51,920 bases of DNA from Bacteroidales bacterium (GCA_015489465.1 WFZS01000112.1:1-51920), one strand, 5' to 3'; positions 8,235-17,342 are shown, counted from the stretch's first letter. Notes: generated by a model not told the origin, from the sequence alone. Numbers and translations are program-made.

Positions 8235-8242
8235 TACCTTTG
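8235..8242 (+). promoter_or_regulatory. -7 promoter element of dnaB (TACCTTTG)
   Basis: TAnnTTTG match ending only 4 bases before the dnaB ATG at 8247, which predicts transcription starting at or within a few bases of the start codon. Confidence 0.5.
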
Positions 8243-8246
8243 AAAT

Positions 8247-9797
8247 ATGGAAGCCAACAAAAATAAATCGCTTAAAAGAAGCTCATTATCAGCATCAAAC
8301 GAGATTGATCAAGCCATACTTGAGCAAGGGAAAATACCTCCGCAAGCCGTTGACTTGGAAGAAGCCGTTTTAGGTGCCATGATGCTTGAAAAAGATGCCG
8401 TTACCGCAGTTATCGACATCTTAAAACCCGAAGTTTTTTATAAAGAAGCTCATCAAAAGATTTTCAAAGCAATATATAATCTCTTTTCACGCTCTGAACC
8501 GGTAGATATCCTTACGGTTACCAACGAACTGAAAAGTAACGGCGAACTTGATATGGTAGGCGGTCCTTATTACATAACCATGCTTACCAGCCGGATTGCC
8601 TCGGCAGCTAACATTGAATATCATGCGCGTATTATCCTGCAAAAGCACATCCAACGCGAACTGATAAAAATTTCCACGGAAATAATAAAAGAAGCATATG
8701 AAGACACAACGGATGTTTTCAATCTTCTGGACAAAGCCGAGCAAAACCTTTTTAATGTTTCGGAAACTAACCTGAGGAGAAATTACGAGGATATGACATC
8801 CCTCGTAAGACAAGCCATTCAAGATATTGAAAGTGCAAAAAATGCCGACAACTCGTTCAGAGGTGTACCTTCGGGATATACCGAACTTGACAGAATAACA
8901 TCGGGTTGGCAAAAATCCGATCTTATAATACTTGCCGCACGTCCTTCTATGGGTAAAACTGCTTTTGCCCTGTCGATAGCGCGTAACGTTGCGGTGGATT
9001 TCGACATGCCCGTTGCCGTTTTCTCGCTTGAGATGTCTGCCGTGCAACTTGTTACAAGATTGATTTCCGCAGAATCGGAAATACCGGCAGACAAATTAAA
9101 AAAAGGTGACCTTGCAGAACACGAATGGCATCAGTTAAACAGCAAAATAAGTAACCTTTCCGAAGCCAAAATTTTTATAGACGACACCCCTGCCCTGTCA
9201 ATTTTCGAGCTTAGAGCAAAATGCCGCAGATTAAAACAGCAACACGATATCCAAATGATATTTATTGACTACCTGCAATTGATGACTTTGGGTGGCGACA
9301 GCAAAGGTAACAGGGAACAGGAAATAAGTCAGATTTCCAGGTCGTTAAAGGCATTGGCAAAAGAACTTGACATACCTATTCTGGCATTGTCCCAGCTTAG
9401 CCGTCAGGTGGAAAACAGACCGGGACAAAGTAAAAGACCAATATTGTCAGACTTGCGTGAATCAGGTGCAATTGAGCAGGACGCCGACCTTGTTTTATTT
9501 ATTTACCGTCCCGAATATTACAAACTTGATGAGTTTGAAGACGGAACACCGACTGAAGGTATCGCAGAAATTTTAATAGCAAAACATAGAAACGGCGCAG
9601 TGGGCGATATAAAACTTAAATTTATCAAACATCTCGCTAAATTTGAAAACCTTGACAACGACCCGGCTCTTCAATCCGGGGGATACGGTGTTACGGATGT
9701 GTCAGCCGGAATTATCACCAAAGCGTCCAAAATGAATGACTTTGACGATTTCGATGATATGGAAGATGGAAATTTTGACAAAGGCAACCCTTTTTAA
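8247..9797 (+). CDS. dnaB: Replicative DNA helicase DnaB
   Basis: Hexameric helicase that unwinds DNA ahead of the replisome. The N-terminal DnaB domain (about 30-130, PPQAVDLEEAVLGAMMLE) is followed by the RecA-like ATPase: Walker A ARPSMGKT at 231-238, Walker B IFIDYLQLM, and the LSQLSRQVENR and SDLRESGAIEQDADLV motifs. The length of 516 aa is normal, with an acidic C-terminal tail (DDFDDMED). hldD begins 15 bases downstream and may be cotranscribed. Confidence 0.97.
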   Translation: MEANKNKSLKRSSLSASNEIDQAILEQGKIPPQAVDLEEAVLGAMMLEKDAVTAVIDILKPEVFYKEAHQKIFKAIYNLFSRSEPVDILTVTNELKSNGELDMVGGPYYITMLTSRIASAANIEYHARIILQKHIQRELIKISTEIIKEAYEDTTDVFNLLDKAEQNLFNVSETNLRRNYEDMTSLVRQAIQDIESAKNADNSFRGVPSGYTELDRITSGWQKSDLIILAARPSMGKTAFALSIARNVAVDFDMPVAVFSLEMSAVQLVTRLISAESEIPADKLKKGDLAEHEWHQLNSKISNLSEAKIFIDDTPALSIFELRAKCRRLKQQHDIQMIFIDYLQLMTLGGDSKGNREQEISQISRSLKALAKELDIPILALSQLSRQVENRPGQSKRPILSDLRESGAIEQDADLVLFIYRPEYYKLDEFEDGTPTEGIAEILIAKHRNGAVGDIKLKFIKHLAKFENLDNDPALQSGGYGVTDVSAGIITKASKMNDFDDFDDMEDGNFDKGNPF

Positions 9798-9812
9798 CAA
9801 ACAGAAACGGAT

Positions 9813-10778
9813 ATGATAGTCGTTACAGGAGCTGCAGGATTTATAGGCAGTGTTCTTACCGGAAAATTAAACGAAGAAAGACTAACGGATCTTATCCTTG
9901 TTGACAAATTTGACAATCCCGAAAAAAATAAAAACATAAAAGGAAAATTATTTTCGGAAAAAATCGACAGAAATTCGTTTTTTTCGTGGCTTGACAGCAA
10001 TCACGAAAATGTGGATTTCATTTTACACATCGGAGCCCGTACCGACACAACCGAATTCGATAAATCTGTTTTTGATAAGCTTAACCTTAACTATTCAAAA
10101 AAAGTCTGGGAAAAAAGTTCGGAATACGAAATACCGTTAATTTATGCATCTTCGGCGGCAACATACGGTATGGGAGAGTTCGGCTACAAAGACGACCATG
10201 ATATAGTTTACAAACTGAAACCCCTAAACCCTTACGGTGAATCGAAAAACGAATTTGACAAATGGGCTTTAAAACAAGATAAAAGGCCACCTTTTTGGGC
10301 CGGATTAAAATTTTTCAATGTTTACGGTCCAAATGAATATCATAAAGGACGCATGGCATCTGTTATCTTCCATGCTTATCGGCAGATAAAAAATACAGGA
10401 AAAGTAAAATTATTCAAATCACATAATCCTGATTTTAAGGATGGTGAACAATTAAGGGATTTTGTTTACGTAAAAGACGTTGTTGATGTTATCGTGTATT
10501 TAATGAATACCCAACCCGAATCCGGATTGTACAATCTGGGTACCGGCAAAGCAAGAACGTTTTTAGACCTTGCAAAAAACACTTTTGAAGCTCTTGATAT
10601 GAAACCGGACATTGAATTTATAGATACTCCCGGAGACATCAGGGATAAATATCAATATTTCACTCAAGCGGATATGTCCAAACTGATCTCAACCGGATAC
10701 AACAAGCCATTTACCGCACTGGAAAACGGTATCGACGATTACGTAAGAAACTATCTTACGGAAAACAAATATTACTAA
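9813..10778 (+). CDS. hldD: ADP-L-glycero-D-manno-heptose 6-epimerase
   Basis: Short-chain dehydrogenase that epimerises ADP-D-glycero-D-manno-heptose to the L-glycero form used in the LPS core. The NAD(P)-binding GAAGFIG is at residues 6-12, the catalytic Y-x-x-x-K is in NPYGESK, and the family-typical FFNVYGPNEYHKGRMASV stretch is present. Length 321 aa. The last bases overlap the end of the convergent lpxD-like gene (stop codons interlocked at 10775-10778), so no terminator fits between them. Confidence 0.95.
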   Translation: MIVVTGAAGFIGSVLTGKLNEERLTDLILVDKFDNPEKNKNIKGKLFSEKIDRNSFFSWLDSNHENVDFILHIGARTDTTEFDKSVFDKLNLNYSKKVWEKSSEYEIPLIYASSAATYGMGEFGYKDDHDIVYKLKPLNPYGESKNEFDKWALKQDKRPPFWAGLKFFNVYGPNEYHKGRMASVIFHAYRQIKNTGKVKLFKSHNPDFKDGEQLRDFVYVKDVVDVIVYLMNTQPESGLYNLGTGKARTFLDLAKNTFEALDMKPDIEFIDTPGDIRDKYQYFTQADMSKLISTGYNKPFTALENGIDDYVRNYLTENKYY

Positions 10779-11713
10779 AATTTGTTTTTTCGTATTATTC
10801 CGGGAAGCTGTTTTAAAGCAACGTGACGTTTCCAATATTCCCTAACCTCCACGGCAGGTGAGCCCATATAAGTTTTTCCCGTTCCGGACGGAATACTTTT
10901 ATCAACGGCTGAGGTAGCCAATATTTGCGCTCCTTTACCGATTACAATATCTTTATTTATAGAAACATTAGCCCACAAAATAACATCGTCTTCAATAACG
11001 GTAACTCCAGCTATTGCCGCAAATGCTCCGATAAGGCAATTTTTACCTATTACGGTGTCATGACCTACCTGGCAATGATTATCAAATTTGGTCCCTTCAC
11101 CTATTCTGGTATCGGCTGTAACGCCTTTATCTATGGAGCATAAAGCTCCTATTTCAACATTATTCTCAATTACCACCCTTCCTGCGGAATGGAATTTTTT
11201 GTATCCTCCGGGTCGCCGTTGGAAATAATATGCATCGGCACCTAAAACCGAACCGGAATGAATTATAACATTATCACCGATAACCGTATTATCGTAAATA
11301 CTGACATTGGCATGAATAATACAATTTTTACCTATCTTAACATTATTGCCTATGAAAGTACCCGGCTGAATGATTGTCCCCTCTCCTATTTCAGCTGTTT
11401 CACTAATCAACGACGATGAAGGCTTAAAAGGTTTGAATTTTAATATCAGTTTGTTGAAAGCGTCAAAGGGTGATTCGTGATAAAGCAAGACTTTATTTTC
11501 GGGTGCTTCCATACGTTTATTGATAATAATCACGGAAGCTTCCGAGTTTAAAACCTTGTCATAATATTTGGGATGGTCCACAAAAGTAACATCGCCTTTG
11601 CGCACCACATGAAGTTCATTAAGACCTTTAGACACAAAACTGCCATCACCAATGATTTCGGCATTGATAATGGCAGCAATTTCTTTAACGGTTAAAGGTT
11701 TGGGAAAGTCCAT
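10775..11713 (-). CDS. LpxD-like acyltransferase, second paralogue
   Basis: Left-handed beta-helix protein with the LpxD N-terminal domain and hexapeptide repeats (about 105-265). The catalytic His of LpxD aligns with His218 (QVGHDTVIG). The second LpxD active-site histidine (His276 of E. coli, His277 in the other copy here) aligns without gaps to an Asp at 255 (SINKDIVIG). It is therefore probably an N-acyltransferase or acetyltransferase of changed specificity. It lies last in the lpxC-fabZ-lpxA-efp operon, and its ATG overlaps the efp stop by one base. Genomes of this phylum often carry this copy next to efp. Confidence 0.8.
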   Translation of the reverse strand: MDFPKPLTVKEIAAIINAEIIGDGSFVSKGLNELHVVRKGDVTFVDHPKYYDKVLNSEASVIIINKRMEAPENKVLLYHESPFDAFNKLILKFKPFKPSSSLISETAEIGEGTIIQPGTFIGNNVKIGKNCIIHANVSIYDNTVIGDNVIIHSGSVLGADAYYFQRRPGGYKKFHSAGRVVIENNVEIGALCSIDKGVTADTRIGEGTKFDNHCQVGHDTVIGKNCLIGAFAAIAGVTVIEDDVILWANVSINKDIVIGKGAQILATSAVDKSIPSGTGKTYMGSPAVEVREYWKRHVALKQLPGIIRKNKF

Positions 11714-12279
11714 TATTCTTTTACTCTTTCTGAATATTCTCCCGTTCTGGTATCAACTTTTATTTTATCACCGGTGTTAATGAACAACGGCACTTTAACG
11801 GTGGCACCCGTTTCAACGGTAGCATCTTTAAAAGTATTTGTTGCCGTATTTCCTCTTTCACCGGGTTCGGTATAAGTAACTTCAAGAGTAACATAAGCCG
11901 GCATTTCGACATATAAAGGGGTTTCGGTTTCGGCATGATAAGCTATCATCACCTCTTGCCCTTCTTTCAACAATTCCGGAGCAGGTATTAAACTTTTGTC
12001 AACAAAAGTCTGCTCATAATTTTCCATATTCATAAAGTGGTAGGTATCACCTTCGTTGTACAGAAATTGGAAAGGCCTTTTTTCCACTCTTTGAACGTTA
12101 ATTTTTACACCCGAATTAAATGTGTAAGGAAGGACCCTTCCTGTTTTCAGGTTTTTAAGTTTTGTTCTTACAAAAGCGGAACCTTTTCCCGGTTTAACAT
12201 GCTGGAATTCAACAATTGTCCATAACTCTCCGTTATGTTCAATTACGAGTCCGTTTCTAAAATCTGATGTAGTAGCCAT
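11713..12279 (-). CDS. efp: Elongation factor P
   Basis: EF-P relieves ribosomes stalled at proline runs. The three beta domains are complete (188 aa). The modifiable tip residue is Lys32 in HVKPGKGSAF, and the C-terminal GDKIKVDTRTGEYSERV signature is present. It sits between lpxA (25 bases upstream) and the lpxD-like gene (one-base overlap), an order common in Bacteroidota. Confidence 0.97.
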   Translation of the reverse strand: MATTSDFRNGLVIEHNGELWTIVEFQHVKPGKGSAFVRTKLKNLKTGRVLPYTFNSGVKINVQRVEKRPFQFLYNEGDTYHFMNMENYEQTFVDKSLIPAPELLKEGQEVMIAYHAETETPLYVEMPAYVTLEVTYTEPGERGNTATNTFKDATVETGATVKVPLFINTGDKIKVDTRTGEYSERVKE

Positions 12280-12304
12280 ATTCGTTTTTTTATTTTTTCT
12301 GTAA

Positions 12305-13099
12305 TTATACTCTGTCTCTTATACTGACATAACCCTTCATTATTCCTCTTTGGGAATTATTGATGAAGCTTAATATTTCATCCCTGTCGGGTGTTGCCGG
12401 TACATTTGCTTCGATATATCTCACGGCTTGGGTTATATTTCTTCCTTTCAAATAAAGTATCCTGTAAATTTCCTGGATTGCATTAATACGTTCATTAGTA
12501 AAGCCGCGTCTTCTCAAACCAATTGAGTTAACACCCACAAAAGAAACGGGCTCTCTTCCCGCTTTTGTAAAAGGAGGCACGTCTTTCCTCACCATACTAC
12601 CTCCCGAAATCATAGAATGGGCGCCGATATGAACAAATTGGTGTACCGCCGACAATCCTCCTAAAATAGCCCAATCGTGAACCTCAATATGTCCTGCAAG
12701 ATTACATGCATTGGCAAGAATGACGTTATTACCGATTCTACAATCGTGAGCTATATGAACGTATGCCATCAGCAAACAGTTATTACCGATAACAGTTTCC
12801 ATACTGGCTTTTGTTCCGCGGTTAATGGTAACAAATTCACGGATAGTCGTATTGTCACCGATTTTAACTATCGTTTCTTCCCCTGCAAATTTAAGGTCTT
12901 GCGGTATTGCCGAAATAACCGCCCCGGGAAATATTTTACAATTTTTTCCTATGCGGGCACCTTCCATTATGGTAACATTGGAACCTATCCAAGTACCTTC
13001 TTCTATCACCACATTTTTTTCTATGTTCACAAACGGCTCTATTACCACATTGGGAGCTATTTTAGCCTGCGGATGAACATAAGCCAAAGGTTGATTCAT
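12305..13099 (-). CDS. lpxA: UDP-N-acetylglucosamine O-acyltransferase LpxA
   Basis: First step of lipid A synthesis: transfers a 3-hydroxyacyl chain from ACP to UDP-GlcNAc in the cytoplasm. The left-handed beta-helix repeats run to about residue 185. The catalytic His is His118 in MAYVHIAHDC, matching E. coli His125. The C-terminal helical domain (from RRRGFTNERINAI) is complete, and the 264-aa length is normal. It is in operon with fabZ (16 bases) and efp. Confidence 0.96.
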   Translation of the reverse strand: MNQPLAYVHPQAKIAPNVVIEPFVNIEKNVVIEEGTWIGSNVTIMEGARIGKNCKIFPGAVISAIPQDLKFAGEETIVKIGDNTTIREFVTINRGTKASMETVIGNNCLLMAYVHIAHDCRIGNNVILANACNLAGHIEVHDWAILGGLSAVHQFVHIGAHSMISGGSMVRKDVPPFTKAGREPVSFVGVNSIGLRRRGFTNERINAIQEIYRILYLKGRNITQAVRYIEANVPATPDRDEILSFINNSQRGIMKGYVSIRDRV

Positions 13100-13115
13100 T
13101 TTTTAATCTTTTCTA

Positions 13116-13601
13116 TTATTTATTCTTTATTATCTGAGCCGTCAGATTGGCTTCCATAACAACTTTATCACCTACAAAAATCTTTCCATAAGTTGTTGTT
13201 ATTCCTCTTTTTGCCGCCGTTAACAGCAAAGAGAAAACCAAAACATCTCCCGGCACAACTTTAGAACGGAATCTTACGTCATTTATTTTTAAAAAGTAGG
13301 TGGAATATTTTTCGGGCTCATCAACTTTGCTGAGGAAAAAAACACCTCCGGCTTGTGCCAATGCCTCTACCTGTAAAACACCGGGCATTATGGGTTCATC
13401 CGGAAAGTGACCCGCAAAAAAAGGTTCGTTCATCGTAACGCTTTTTAGTGCCACTATCCGTCTGTCATCTACATATAAAACTTTGTCTATCAACAAAAAA
13501 GGAGGCCTGTGCGGAATAATCTTTTTGATATCGTTAATATCATACACAGGATCTGCATAAATGTCAAAAGGGGGTTGAATAATTTCTAAATTTTCACTCA
13601 T
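13116..13601 (-). CDS. fabZ: 3-hydroxyacyl-ACP dehydratase FabZ
   Basis: Hot-dog-fold dehydratase of fatty acid synthesis. The catalytic His65 (FFAGHFPDEPIMPGV) and Glu79 (VEALAQAGG) and the PHRPPFLLID motif are present. In many Bacteroidota this domain is fused to the C-terminus of LpxC. Here it is a separate reading frame whose ATG overlaps the lpxC TGA by four bases (ATGA), so its translation is likely coupled. Residues 1-20 look like the former linker. Confidence 0.93.
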   Translation of the reverse strand: MSENLEIIQPPFDIYADPVYDINDIKKIIPHRPPFLLIDKVLYVDDRRIVALKSVTMNEPFFAGHFPDEPIMPGVLQVEALAQAGGVFFLSKVDEPEKYSTYFLKINDVRFRSKVVPGDVLVFSLLLTAAKRGITTTYGKIFVGDKVVMEANLTAQIIKNK

Positions 13602-14515
13602 AATCGTTTTATTTTGTGTTTTAATTGTTTTGCAAATTCAGTGTTCGTGTAATGACCCGGGCGTACGGCTTTAATTTTTCCCAAAAGATTTCCTCCCAAC
13701 AGTTTAAGGTCACCTATCAAGTCAAGTAATTTATGCCTTGCCGGCTCATTGTCAAAATATAAATCCAAATTATTTAATATTCCTATATCTTTTACTTTTA
13801 CTTTCGGTTTATTAAAAAGTTCCGCAAGGCGGTCAAGTTCTTCCTGTTCAACAACTTTATTGACAAATACGATGGCATTACTCATATCCCCGCCTTTTAT
13901 CAGGTTGTTATTGAGCAGGTACTCCAATTCGTGTAAAAACACAAAAGTCCGGCATTTTGCTATTTCCGTTTTAAAATCTTTTAAATCGTCAAGTTTAGCA
14001 TATTGTTTGCCCAAAACTTTCGTTTCATAGTCTATCTCCACCTCAACGGAAAACTTTTCGGCAGGTTCTATTGAAATGTATATCTTTTTCTCCGGGATTT
14101 CGAAAACCACTTTTTCGTCAACAGTATAATATATTTTAGGTTCGTTTTGTTCCCGTATTCCCGCTTCTTCCAATATCTCCACATATTTTATAGCCGAACC
14201 ATCCATTATCGGCATCTCCTCCATGTCAATGTCAATCAACACGTTGTCTATTCCCGTGCCCGATAATGCCGCCAATACATGTTCAATAGTGAAAATCTTT
14301 ACACCGTTTTTTCCCAATGTCGTACCTCTGTCCGTGGAAATAACATTGTCGATAGTTGCATCAATAACGGGTTGTCCTTCCACATCAACCCTTCTGAATT
14401 TAATACCGTGATTTTCTTTGGCAGGTCTGAAAGTTAATGTTCCGGTTTGTCCTGTATGTAGTCCGCTTCCGGTAATGGAAACGGTTTTATTTATCGTCTT
14501 TTGAGAATCTGTCAT
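13598..14515 (-). CDS. lpxC: UDP-3-O-acyl-N-acetylglucosamine deacetylase LpxC
   Basis: Zinc-dependent, committed step of lipid A synthesis. The zinc ligands are His79 (IEHVLAAL), His261 and Asp265 (ARHKLLDLIGD). The catalytic Glu78 and His288 (RPGHYTN) are also present. The protein ends at residue 305, about where the FabZ part begins in fused LpxC-FabZ proteins. It is the first gene of the operon lpxC-fabZ-lpxA-efp-lpxD2, with a promoter just upstream. Confidence 0.95.
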   Translation of the reverse strand: MTDSQKTINKTVSITGSGLHTGQTGTLTFRPAKENHGIKFRRVDVEGQPVIDATIDNVISTDRGTTLGKNGVKIFTIEHVLAALSGTGIDNVLIDIDMEEMPIMDGSAIKYVEILEEAGIREQNEPKIYYTVDEKVVFEIPEKKIYISIEPAEKFSVEVEIDYETKVLGKQYAKLDDLKDFKTEIAKCRTFVFLHELEYLLNNNLIKGGDMSNAIVFVNKVVEQEELDRLAELFNKPKVKVKDIGILNNLDLYFDNEPARHKLLDLIGDLKLLGGNLLGKIKAVRPGHYTNTEFAKQLKHKIKRL

Positions 14516-14540
14516 TTAGACTTTTATAAATTTAAAGTGG

Positions 14541-14548
14541 CAAATTTA
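14541..14548 (-). promoter_or_regulatory. -7 promoter element of the lpxC operon (TAAATTTG)
   Basis: Reads TAAATTTG on the minus strand, 25 bases before the lpxC ATG, just after the terminator-like hairpin of lpxD. Confidence 0.6.
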
Positions 14549-14551
14549 AGA

Positions 14552-14603
14552 AAAAATAAAAACATACCTTATAATACCCGTAACACGTTATTTTACAAGG
14601 TAT
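14552..14603 (-). terminator. Likely terminator of lpxD
   Basis: A 7-bp stem (14564-14570 with 14597-14603), extended by ATAA/TTAT (14571-14574 with 14588-14591), is followed on the minus strand by a T-rich stretch (complement of 14551-14562). It separates lpxD from the lpxC operon. Confidence 0.5.
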
Positions 14604-14630
14604 TAAAGCTTTACTGATTTTACCGAAAGA

Positions 14631-15653
14631 TTACTTTCTTTTAATTATTTTTTCCAGTTCATTTAAACGTTTTACAATCGCCCCCAAGTTTTTAAAATGT
14701 ACGTATGAGCGCCTGAAATCCGACATTTTAAATGCAGGCGACCCTTCAACGGCTTCACCGGATTTAAAGTTTTTGGAGATACCCGATTGTGCCTGAACCA
14801 TTACTCCGTCGGCAATGTTCAAATGTCCCGAAAATCCAACCTGACCGCCAACCATCATGTTTTTACCCAGTTTGGTGGAACCTGATATACCCGTTTGGGC
14901 AGCTATAACGGTATTTTCGCCGATAACAACATTATGTGCAACTTGAATAAGGTTATCCAGCTTAACTCCTTTTTTTATTATTGTTGAGCCCAAAGTAGCC
15001 CTGTCAATAACGGTATTACTTCCTACCTCGACATTATCCTCAATAACAACATTTCCTATTTGCGGGACCTTTTTATATTCTTCATCATGTGGTGCAAAGC
15101 CGAAGCCGTCGCTGCCTATAACAGCTCCCGCATGAATGGTACAATTATCTCCTATAACACAATCGTCATAGATTTTAACACCGGCATAAATTGTGGTTCC
15201 TTTACCGATTTTAACATTATCACCCACGGTAACATTTGGATAAATTTTGGTGCCGTCACCTATCACACTGTTTTCACCTATTACCGCAAATTCCCCAACA
15301 TAAACACCGGTCCCCGTTTTAGTCGTTTCTGCGATATGCGACTTTTCCGAAATGCCGGTTTTTTGTTTTTTTTGACTGTTATAAAACTCCAGAAGACTTG
15401 CAAAAGCGGAATATGCATCTTTTACTCTTATCAATGTTGACTTAACGGGTTTTTCGGGATTAAAATCATCATTAACTATAACAATCGATGCATCAGTGTT
15501 GTAAATATATTTTTCGTAAGCGGGATTTGCAAGAAAACTTAATGTTCCGGGTTTACCTTCTTCTATCTTCGAAAGATTTGAAACTTTAACGTTTTCGTCA
15601 CCGTCAATTTTACCGTTAAGCACTTCAGCTATCTGTTTTGCAGTAAATTCCAT
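14631..15653 (-). CDS. lpxD: UDP-3-O-acylglucosamine N-acyltransferase LpxD
   Basis: Third step of lipid A synthesis: N-acylation of UDP-3-O-acyl-glucosamine. The catalytic His240 (IQVAHNVV) and second His277 (SGHLNI) are both present at nearly E. coli positions (239 and 276), so this is the canonical copy. The N-terminal uridine-binding-type domain, beta-helix and C-terminal helices are complete at 340 aa. The start is the ATG at 15653 ([12 protein letters not shown]); a longer reading to 15680 lacks support. Confidence 0.95.
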   Translation of the reverse strand: MEFTAKQIAEVLNGKIDGDENVKVSNLSKIEEGKPGTLSFLANPAYEKYIYNTDASIVIVNDDFNPEKPVKSTLIRVKDAYSAFASLLEFYNSQKKQKTGISEKSHIAETTKTGTGVYVGEFAVIGENSVIGDGTKIYPNVTVGDNVKIGKGTTIYAGVKIYDDCVIGDNCTIHAGAVIGSDGFGFAPHDEEYKKVPQIGNVVIEDNVEVGSNTVIDRATLGSTIIKKGVKLDNLIQVAHNVVIGENTVIAAQTGISGSTKLGKNMMVGGQVGFSGHLNIADGVMVQAQSGISKNFKSGEAVEGSPAFKMSDFRRSYVHFKNLGAIVKRLNELEKIIKRK

Positions 15654-15679
15654 AACCTTTTGTTTTAAAACCAAATGCA

Positions 15680-15724
15680 AAAAAACAAAAAATAAGCCGC
15701 TTCCACGGATGGTAACGGCTTATT
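15680..15724 (-). terminator. Terminator of gdhA
   Basis: A 9-bp stem AATAAGCCG/CGGCTTATT (15691-15699 with 15716-15724), with an inner CCA/TGG pairing, lies 25 bases past the gdhA stop. It is followed on the minus strand by a T-rich run (complement of 15680-15690). Confidence 0.8.
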
Positions 15725-15749
15725 GTTGATAAATATTTGTTAAAAGATA

Positions 15750-17087
15750 TTAAATAATACCCTGATCATACATTGCGTTTGCAACTTTCAGGAAAGCGGC
15801 AACGTTGGCTCCTTTTACATAATCAACGTAACCGTCGTCGCATTTACCGTATTTAACGCAATTGTCATGAATACTCTTCATTATATGTTTCAATTTGGCA
15901 TCCACCTCTTCGGCCGTCCACATAAGTTTCATTGAGTTTTGAGTCATTTCAAGACCCGAAGTGGCAACACCACCTGCATTTACGGCTTTTGCCGGTCCGA
16001 ATAAAATTTTATTTTCTTTAAAAACTTCAATAGCTTCAGGTGTTGAAGGCATATTAGCTCCTTCCGCAACACAAATAACACCGTTGCTTACAAGTTTTTC
16101 GGCATCTTCTTTGCCCAGTTCGTTTTGTGTTGCGCAAGGCATTGCAACATCCACTTTAACTTCCCAAGGACGTTTTCCGCTGTAGAATGTAGCTTCAGGG
16201 AATTCCTCTGCATAAGGAGAAACGATATCCTGGTTTGTTGCACGCAATTCGAGCATATAATCTATTTTTTCACCTGATACACCTTCAGGATCATAAATAT
16301 ATCCGTCGGGTCCCGAAAGTGTAACAACCTTACCTCCGAGCTCGGTAATCTTTTTAACGGCTCCCCATGCTACATTACCGAAACCCGAAACGGCAACCGT
16401 TTTACCTTTAAAAGATTCGCCGATAGTGGCAAGCATCTCCTGGGCAAAATATACGGCTCCGAATCCCGTTGCTTCGGGACGTATCAAACTACCTCCCCAA
16501 CCTGTTCCTTTTCCGGTGAGAACTCCGTTATGCTCACGTTGCAGTTTTTTGTACATTCCGAAAAGGTAACCTATCTCTTTTCCTCCCACACCGATATCGC
16601 CTGCCGGAACATCGGTTTCGGGACCGATAACATGCCAAAGCTCAAGCATAAATGCCTGGCAAAATCTCATTATTTCCGCATCTGATTTACCCTTCGGATT
16701 AAAATCGGAACCTCCTTTACCTCCACCCAAAGGTAATGTGGTAAGGGCATTTTTGAAAATCTGTTCAAAACCCAAAAATTTTAAAATACTGATTGTTACG
16801 CTGGGGTGAAACCTCAATCCGCCTTTGTAAGGTCCTAAGGCATTGTTAAACTGAACACGGTAACCGATGTTAACTTGTACATTACCTTCATCATCAACCC
16901 ACGGCACTTTAAAAGTAAATACACGGTCCGGTTCTACCAGCCTTTCGATAATTCCGGCGGATTCAAAATGCGGATTTTCGTTAACTACGTCAACGATAGT
17001 TTCCAAAACTTCGCGAACAGCTTGAAGATATTCGGGTTCTCCCGGATGCCTGGCTTCAAGGTTGTTCATAATTTTATCAAGGTTCAT
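15750..17087 (-). CDS. gdhA: Glutamate dehydrogenase (hexameric, probably NADP-dependent)
   Basis: Interconverts 2-oxoglutarate plus ammonium and glutamate. The substrate-binding GPYKGGLRFHP and LPLGGGKGG stretches, the catalytic-region PAGDIGVGGKEIG, and the Rossmann segment VAVSGFGNVAWG are present. I start at the ATG at 17087 (MNLDKIMNNLEARHPGE), giving 445 aa, the normal size. Another 14 residues would be possible from 17129. A long leader and a promoter-like site lie upstream. Confidence 0.96.
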   Translation of the reverse strand: MNLDKIMNNLEARHPGEPEYLQAVREVLETIVDVVNENPHFESAGIIERLVEPDRVFTFKVPWVDDEGNVQVNIGYRVQFNNALGPYKGGLRFHPSVTISILKFLGFEQIFKNALTTLPLGGGKGGSDFNPKGKSDAEIMRFCQAFMLELWHVIGPETDVPAGDIGVGGKEIGYLFGMYKKLQREHNGVLTGKGTGWGGSLIRPEATGFGAVYFAQEMLATIGESFKGKTVAVSGFGNVAWGAVKKITELGGKVVTLSGPDGYIYDPEGVSGEKIDYMLELRATNQDIVSPYAEEFPEATFYSGKRPWEVKVDVAMPCATQNELGKEDAEKLVSNGVICVAEGANMPSTPEAIEVFKENKILFGPAKAVNAGGVATSGLEMTQNSMKLMWTAEEVDAKLKHIMKSIHDNCVKYGKCDDGYVDYVKGANVAAFLKVANAMYDQGII

Positions 17088-17179
17088 CGCTTTAATATTT
17101 TTATTTAAAGTTTTAATTACTGTTAACAATACAACGGAATGAATTGATTACGTGTATCGTAACCCCCTTTTTACCATTG

Positions 17180-17212
17180 GGACTTACGGTTGGTTTATAA
17201 TAGTCCGCCAAC
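17180..17212 (-). other. Possible pseudoknot in the gdhA leader
   Basis: Two interleaved complementary pairs: GGACT (17180-17184) with AGTCC (17202-17206), and GTTGG (17189-17193) with CCAAC (17208-17212). They give an H-type pseudoknot arrangement in the roughly 170-base leader predicted between the promoter at 17261 and the gdhA ATG. The stems are short and could be chance. Confidence 0.3.
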
Positions 17213-17260
17213 TACAAAAGAGAGTTTATCACTCCCGTTATATTGTTAATCTTTTCACTG

Positions 17261-17268
17261 CAAATGTA
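17261..17268 (-). promoter_or_regulatory. -7 promoter element of gdhA (TACATTTG)
   Basis: TAnnTTTG match on the minus strand, about 173 bases before the gdhA start. It is the only exact match in this gap. Confidence 0.45.
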
Positions 17269-17342
17269 TAAGTGAATTTCAAATATTTAACTGATTTTTA
17301 ATCAATTTTAGAGAAACATATAAAATTACGTGAATAACTTAG

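Noticed and set aside
8487-9047. A 186-codon open frame on the minus strand
   Set aside because: It lies wholly inside dnaB, has no family resemblance, and no promoter or start context; an antisense shadow.
12677-13159. A 160-codon open frame on the plus strand
   Set aside because: Antisense to lpxA and fabZ; the protein is a low-complexity Tyr/Asn/Phe-rich translation of hexapeptide repeats.
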